In this document: in pieces, positions 59,852 to 64,000 of the stretch
How positions within the stretch are numbered: position 1 is the first letter of the stretch
How the letters are laid out: every line of letters begins with the position of its first letter
From: Chthonobacter rhizosphaerae
Lineage (GTDB): Bacteria; Pseudomonadota; Alphaproteobacteria; Rhizobiales; Pleomorphomonadaceae
DNA length: 64,000 bases
Assembly: GCF_013839525.1 (NCBI RefSeq)
Contig: NZ_JACDIS010000003.1
Location: 1-64,000, forward strand
Reading direction: 5' to 3'
The notes under the pieces: model-generated
What the model was told of the DNA's origin: nothing
The model's database searches: none
What the model saw: the letters and a program-made list of their open reading frames with translations, nothing else
Program-made: the position numbers and the translations under genes

Positions 59852-60622
59852 TCACTTCTGCTTCAGCTCGCACACGATGGAATCCGGGAACTGGCAGAAG
59901 TCCCCGGCGGCGGTGAAGGCCACCCAGTCGACGCTCATCTCGTAGGGGCCCTCGTAGGCGAAGCGTCCCATCCAGTCGATCAACGTGTCCGTCGCCCAGA
60001 CGCTGAAATAGATTTTCTGCGGCAGGGACGGCAGCGGAGGCGACTTCTCCTCGCGGACGAGCGTGTGGCCGATGTACCAGGCGATGCGGTCCGGCTCCCA
60101 CACGAAGGCGTAGCGCTCGTAGCCGGTGTGGGCTCCGGGCGCCGGGTCGATCGACTCGTGCTTGCCGACCCCGTCCACATAGTAGTTGAGCTGGACCGTC
60201 TCCGGCAGGCGGCCGAGGAACTCGAAGTCGATCTCGTGGTGCGGCTGCTTCTGCGGCGCGCCGATGTGGCTGAAGAAGTTGCTGTTGATGCCGCTCCCGA
60301 CCGGGATGCGCATCCGCGCCTCGTAGGTGCCGTAGCCGAACGCCTCGTTGGACTGGATTTCGCCGCAGCTGAACTTGCGGTCGTTCCGCGCCCGGTCGGT
60401 CAGGGTGATGTTCAGGAAGCCGCCCTGCAGCTTCACATGGTCCCGCGACCAGACGCAGTTCTGATGGTCGCCGTTGGTCCAGCCGTCGGAAATGAACCAG
60501 CGGGTCTGCGACAGCGAATTGAAATGATCCACAAAGGACTCGGCGGACCAGGCAGGGCCCGTCAGAACCGACAACACGGCGGCCGACCCGAGGACGGCGC
60601 GTTTCAGTATCGCGTTGATCAT
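59852..60622 (-). CDS. exoK: secreted GH16 glycanase, ExoK-like, with intact active site
   Basis: A 256-residue secreted GH16 enzyme. A signal peptide (M-I-N-A-I-L-K-R then a hydrophobic core to W-S-A) leads to a concanavalin-like fold. The catalytic motif H-E-I-D-F-E-F-L-G (E-x-D-x-x-E) near residues 128-132 is intact, as in ExoK, which depolymerises nascent succinoglycan. Features such as G-Y-G-T-Y-E-A-R-M and T-D-T-L-I-D-W support the family. It is next to a GT4 gene and 255 bp from the polymerase gene. A degenerate paralogue is at 62274. Confidence 0.9.
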   Translation of the reverse strand: MINAILKRAVLGSAAVLSVLTGPAWSAESFVDHFNSLSQTRWFISDGWTNGDHQNCVWSRDHVKLQGGFLNITLTDRARNDRKFSCGEIQSNEAFGYGTYEARMRIPVGSGINSNFFSHIGAPQKQPHHEIDFEFLGRLPETVQLNYYVDGVGKHESIDPAPGAHTGYERYAFVWEPDRIAWYIGHTLVREEKSPPLPSLPQKIYFSVWATDTLIDWMGRFAYEGPYEMSVDWVAFTAAGDFCQFPDSIVCELKQK

Positions 60623-60877
60623 CGATGCTCGCTTCTCGTCAATCAAACAAAGACGGCCCGTGAAGATCGGCCTTGAAATCGGCCAGGGCTGAAGGCCCCC
60701 AGAAAACGGGAACCGGCACGACGTCGTATTTACACTTAGACTATCACCTAAGTTTGACGCCCGCCAAGCGGACGGCCGCATCTGGGCGGGCTTCAGAGGC
60801 GGTTTCAAGCGGTCCCGCCTCAGACACGGGAAGAGAAACGGACGGAGACCGGCCCTGTTCCCGTCCGGCGGCAAAAG
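60623..60877. promoter_or_regulatory. 255-bp spacer upstream of the exoK-like gene
   Basis: It carries an inverted repeat ACTTAG (60734-60739) and CTAAGT (60748-60753) with an 8-bp spacer, within an AT-rich patch. This could be an operator or promoter element for the minus-strand exoK-like gene. Confidence 0.4.
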
Positions 60878-62266
60878 TTAACGAGGACGGTCGCGCGCCG
60901 GCCGTCGGGGTGAAGCGGCGTCCGGTCGGCGCGGCGCCCGCCCGGCGGCCGGCGCGGGTTCGACCGGAAACGGAATGGTGCCGGGCGGCGGCGATGGCGC
61001 CGGCCTCGGCGGCACGGGCCGGGGACGGCGGATCATCATGGGCATGTGGACCGACGCCTTCACGGAGTTCAGCTGGTGGGCCGTCTGCACCGCGATCAGG
61101 TACATGATGAAGGTGCCGATGCCGAACTGGCCGTAGAAGTCGATCTCGGCGGTCGTGCGCGTCAGGAAGAAGACGGTGAAGATCATATAGACCAGCACCC
61201 GCCGCGCCACGAAGGAGGCGAACAACGCGAGGCTCAGCCGGAACAGGATGCCGACGATCATCAGCGTGTAGGCGATCAAGCCCACGACCCCGAGTTCCAC
61301 CTGGACCTGGATGAACGCGTTGTGGAAGTGGAAGCCCGACTTCTCGGCGATGCCGAAGGCGGCCCAGATGCGTTCGGCGCCCGGGTTTCCCTCCACCCAG
61401 AAGCTCTGGTACCCGCCGCCGAGCACCGGAAACTTCTGCGATTCCTCATAGCCGACGTCCCAGATGTCGGTCCGGCCGGTGAGGGTCGGGTCCTTGCCGA
61501 CGGCCTGGAACACGTCGGCGGTGGACACGAAGGAGGTGAGAAGGACGAGCCCCAGACCCGCGCCGACCAGCGTCCACGGCACCACGATCGTGCGCATGCC
61601 CGGGGACAGGCGGCCGAGCATGAAGATGCAGAGGGTGACGAAGATGGCGGCCCCCATCGTGATGAGCGCCGTCACCGAATGGGCGAGGTAGAGGATGTAG
61701 CCGCAGACCGCCCCGGCGCCGAGGATGGCGAGGCGCATCAGCCGGCCGTGCTCGTAGGCGAGGAGCAGGGCCACCATGGAGAGAACACCGAGGGCGGCCA
61801 CAAGGCCGAGCTGGTTCTTCGACCCGAACAGGCCGGCGAGCGGCGCGTCCGGGTCGGTCATGTCGGCGGTCCCGACCGCATAGGAGTGGAGGGCCGTGAT
61901 CGTGCAGCCGATCAGCAGCCCCCGCACCAGACTGTAGGGCGACACCACGAAGGCCGCGATCGCCGCGCAGGCGATCGTCGTGATGAGCTGGATGCTGCCG
62001 CGGAGCGTGAGATCCGGATAGACCGACCAGAAGGTCGAGATCAGCGCGATCAGCGACAGCCCGTAGATGAAGACGTCCGAGACCTGGAAGCGGAAGAGGC
62101 TCGGCCTGAGGAGCAGGGGCAGGAACCACAGACCGTACACGGCCAGGAGCAGCACGGATCCGAACACGGTCGCATAGGAGTAGATGTAGACCGTCGCGGC
62201 GACCGCCAGGATGGCGTAGGGCGCGTTGTGATCCGGGTGCGAGATCGAGGCCGTGTAGATCTGCAT
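60878..62266 (-). CDS. exoQ: ExoQ-like polysaccharide polymerase (Wzy_C family)
   Basis: A 462-residue integral membrane protein with about eleven hydrophobic helices and a large periplasmic loop holding L-T-G-R-T-D-I-W, typical of Wzy-type polymerases including ExoQ. The C-terminal 45 residues are an unusual Pro/Arg-rich cytoplasmic tail. It lies 7 bp downstream of the GH16 gene at 62274, so both are one transcript. It would polymerise the succinoglycan-like repeats. Confidence 0.82.
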   Translation of the reverse strand: MQIYTASISHPDHNAPYAILAVAATVYIYSYATVFGSVLLLAVYGLWFLPLLLRPSLFRFQVSDVFIYGLSLIALISTFWSVYPDLTLRGSIQLITTIACAAIAAFVVSPYSLVRGLLIGCTITALHSYAVGTADMTDPDAPLAGLFGSKNQLGLVAALGVLSMVALLLAYEHGRLMRLAILGAGAVCGYILYLAHSVTALITMGAAIFVTLCIFMLGRLSPGMRTIVVPWTLVGAGLGLVLLTSFVSTADVFQAVGKDPTLTGRTDIWDVGYEESQKFPVLGGGYQSFWVEGNPGAERIWAAFGIAEKSGFHFHNAFIQVQVELGVVGLIAYTLMIVGILFRLSLALFASFVARRVLVYMIFTVFFLTRTTAEIDFYGQFGIGTFIMYLIAVQTAHQLNSVKASVHMPMMIRRPRPVPPRPAPSPPPGTIPFPVEPAPAAGRAPRRPDAASPRRPARDRPR

Positions 62267-62273
62267 CGCTCAT

Positions 62274-63107
62274 CTATCCCTGTCGCCGCGGTCCCGCCCA
62301 GGATCCCACGCCCATCCTCAGGTGTTCGAGGTCGGACTCGTCGAGCCCGTCCCCCTCCTCCTGGAACGTCACCCAGTCCGCGCTGAAGATCGGCCGCTTC
62401 TGCGGAAACTCGAACGGGCCGAGCCAGTCGATCATGGACTCGGCGCCGGACCATGTGGTCATGAACAGGATGCCGGGAAGCTGCGGAACGGCGGCTCCGG
62501 CCGGCGTCTCGTGCACGACCTTGCCGTCCACATACCAGACGATATTGTCTTTCGTCCATGTGAAGCCGTAGGTGTGGAACTCCTCCGCGGCGTCGAATCC
62601 AAGGTCGATCACCGTCTCGTGACCGCCCTGCCCGCCCACGTAGTAGTTGAGCTGAAGCTTGGTCGTGTCCCGGCCCAGGAAGGCGATCTCGATCCCGTCG
62701 TGGTGCGGGGCGCCGTGGGTGGTGCCGATGTAGGTGTAGAGCGCGCTGAGGACGCCGCTTCCACGGGCCGCCTTCAGCCGGGCCTCATAGGTGCCGAACC
62801 CGAGCCGGCCGGCCGACTGGACCTCCGCGCAGGTATAGGGCGTGCCGTTCCGCGGGCGCTTGCGGATGGTCAGCTCCAGGGCTCCGACCATGGTGGCGGC
62901 CTCGGCCCGCGACCAGGTGCAGGACTGGTGTTCGCCGTTGCGCCAGCCTTCCGACCGCACCCACTTCGCGTCGGACAGGAACTCGAACGACTCGACGAAG
63001 GAACCGGACTTCTCCTGCGCGGGCTCGGCGGCGGATTGAGCCGCGGCCGGGCTCGCCGGCAGGGCGAAGGCGACGATCAAGGCGGCGATTGCGGTCGACA
63101 GTTTCAT
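62274..63107 (-). CDS. GH16-fold protein lacking the catalytic acids (predicted pseudoenzyme)
   Basis: A 277-residue secreted protein with a signal peptide (ending near A-A-A-Q, residue 24). The GH16 fold is clear (F-G-T-Y-E-A-R, Q-L-N-Y-Y-V and E-S-M-I-D-W-L). The catalytic motif is D-G-I-E-I-A-F-L-G (near 137-141) where active members have E-I-D-x-x-E: both glutamates are changed to Gly and Ala and the Asp to Glu. It is therefore unlikely to be a normal glycanase. It may bind polymer. It is 7 bp upstream of the exoQ-like gene. The ATG at 63107 has a GAGGTG site. Confidence 0.85.
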   Translation of the reverse strand: MKLSTAIAALIVAFALPASPAAAQSAAEPAQEKSGSFVESFEFLSDAKWVRSEGWRNGEHQSCTWSRAEAATMVGALELTIRKRPRNGTPYTCAEVQSAGRLGFGTYEARLKAARGSGVLSALYTYIGTTHGAPHHDGIEIAFLGRDTTKLQLNYYVGGQGGHETVIDLGFDAAEEFHTYGFTWTKDNIVWYVDGKVVHETPAGAAVPQLPGILFMTTWSGAESMIDWLGPFEFPQKRPIFSADWVTFQEEGDGLDESDLEHLRMGVGSWAGPRRQG

Positions 63108-63532
63108 GGCAGCACCTCGCGACCAGTCCCGTCGCAGACAGCGGCGGCGATCTGGGGACTTTCTCGGTCGAAGCGGCGGCCGGGCTGCGCGTTCCACTCG
63201 AACTTGCGAAGATCGTTAACGAGATCCCGGGGCCTCTTCCTTGTACCGAGGCCCGAACACTCCCATTTCGTTTAGAAATATGCAAATGTATGCTATGTTT
63301 TTGGTTTACGGTGACGGCAAACGTCGAACGACGTCTATCCACACCTCGCGCGGGCGTTAAGGTTTATGAGCGATGCCCCGTTGCGATTCAGGAACGATGA
63401 GCCGATCCGGTTATTGTCGGTCTTGAGAGGTCCGTCCGCTCCCGACACCGCGGCGTCCTTTTTTTCGACGCGTTGGATGGACATATCTAGATCAGACGTT
63501 TTGAGCTTCAGAACGCCACGGGACTGCCACGC
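63108..63532. promoter_or_regulatory. 425-bp divergent region with an AT-rich island
   Basis: Divergent spacer between the GH16 pseudoenzyme (minus) and the partial glycosyltransferase (plus). An AT-rich island at about 63265-63310 contains TTTAGA, 17 bp, then TATGTT preceded by TGC (63271-63299), a candidate extended -10 promoter. No gene is seen. Confidence 0.45.
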
Positions 63533-64000
63533 ATGGAAGAGCCAGAAGGGTCGCGCACGGTTGCCGTCCTCATCGCCGCCTACAACAGCGCGGCGACGGT
63601 CGGTCGCGCGGTTCGCTCCGCGCTCGCCCAGCCGGAAGCCCTGAATGTGCTGGTGGTGGACGACGCCTCGTCCGACGACACGGCCGACGCGGCGCGCGCG
63701 ATGGACGACGGTTCCGGCCGGCTGGTCGTGATCCGGCAGGCCCGGAACGGCGGCCCCTCGGCGGCGCGCAACCGCGCGCTCCGGCACGTGACGGCCGACT
63801 GGATCACCGTGCTGGACGCGGACGACTACATGCTGGACGGCCGGCTCGGCCGTCTCCTCGACCACGCGGCGGGCGCCGACCTCATCGCCGACGACATGTA
63901 CCAGGTCGCCAGCCCGGACGCGCCCGTGGGCGCCACGCTCCTCGACGGCACCCTGCCGCTGCCGACCGACGTGAGCCTTTCCGATTTCATCCTCTCCAAC
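63533..64000 (+). CDS. GT2 glycosyltransferase, ExoO-like (partial, runs off the window)
   Basis: The first 156 residues of a GT2 enzyme. Features are V-A-V-L-I-A-A-Y-N-S-A-A, V-V-D-D-A-S-S-D-D-T, R-N-G-G-P-S-A-A-R-N and V-L-D-A-D-D-Y. The final V-S-L-S-D-F-I-L-S-N matches the D-F-I-x-S-N segment of the ExoO-like protein at 56448. The frame stays open to the last base. The function is probably a glucosyltransferase of the same polymer. Confidence 0.78.
   Translation, partial: MEEPEGSRTVAVLIAAYNSAATVGRAVRSALAQPEALNVLVVDDASSDDTADAARAMDDGSGRLVVIRQARNGGPSAARNRALRHVTADWITVLDADDYMLDGRLGRLLDHAAGADLIADDMYQVASPDAPVGATLLDGTLPLPTDVSLSDFILSN

Noticed and set aside
1-64000. tRNA, rRNA, CRISPR array, insertion sequence, prophage or restriction system
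   Set aside because: No transposase, integrase, repeat-spacer array or RNA gene is recognisable in either strand.

Overview
This 64 kb window is high-GC chromosome or megaplasmid DNA from an alphaproteobacterium. The genus cannot be fixed, but the genes resembling rhizobial succinoglycan genes (ExoA, ExoL, ExoM, ExoO, ExoK and ExoQ types), the nucleotide-sugar enzymes and the small secreted proteins point to the Hyphomicrobiales (Rhizobiales). Nearly the whole window is an exopolysaccharide (EPS) production locus arranged as many short, often divergent or convergent transcription units rather than one operon. I see no tRNA, rRNA, CRISPR array, insertion sequence or prophage.

Layout. 1-5 kb: tail of a nucleotide-sugar epimerase, a CysQ-type phosphatase and GDP-mannose supply (phosphomannomutase, then ManC/AlgA). 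5-7 kb: a PPP-type phosphatase and two small proteins. 7.5-14 kb: nucleotide-sugar genes (two SDR epimerases/dehydratases, UDP-xylose synthase, RfbC-like epimerase, SAF-domain oxidoreductase, RfbF cytidylyltransferase), which suggest a CDP-sugar branch without an obvious CDP-glucose dehydratase. 14.6-18 kb: a second PPP phosphatase, a GT2 and an LhgO-like oxidase. 18-33.5 kb: a xanthan/acetan-like set of Wza lipoprotein, O-antigen-ligase-like protein, Wzc BY-kinase, GumK-like glucuronosyltransferase, GH5 hydrolase, a second polymerase candidate and a fused GumH-GumM-type glycosyltransferase, with a PfkB kinase and a nucleotidyltransferase/phosphoesterase pair between them. 33.8-42 kb: MgtC-like and VKOR-like proteins, an esterase, a second Wzc kinase, a third PPP phosphatase, UDP-galactopyranose mutase and a PilZ protein. 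42-47.9 kb: a 896-residue PPP phosphatase with a membrane segment and Gly-rich tail, a LuxR-type regulator and small proteins, then a thioredoxin-reductase-like flavoprotein. 48-50.5 kb: an AI-2E-type transporter fused to a GAF domain. 50.5-64 kb: a succinoglycan-like set of seven complete glycosyltransferases, two GH16 proteins and an ExoQ-like polymerase, with one more glycosyltransferase running off the end.

Together the genes supply GDP-mannose, UDP-xylose (so UDP-glucuronate), UDP-galactofuranose and probably a CDP-sugar. They build lipid-linked repeats with at least two glycosyltransferase sets, polymerise them with up to three Wzy-type proteins, and export them through Wza with two BY-kinase co-polymerases. 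No priming glycosyltransferase and no Wzx flippase lies in the window, so part of each pathway must lie outside it. The most unusual points are four PPP-family phosphatase paralogues among the two BY-kinases with no Wzb-type phosphatase, one of these phosphatases with a long membrane-anchored tail, a GT4-GT26 fusion, and a GH16 protein whose catalytic acids are replaced beside an intact one.
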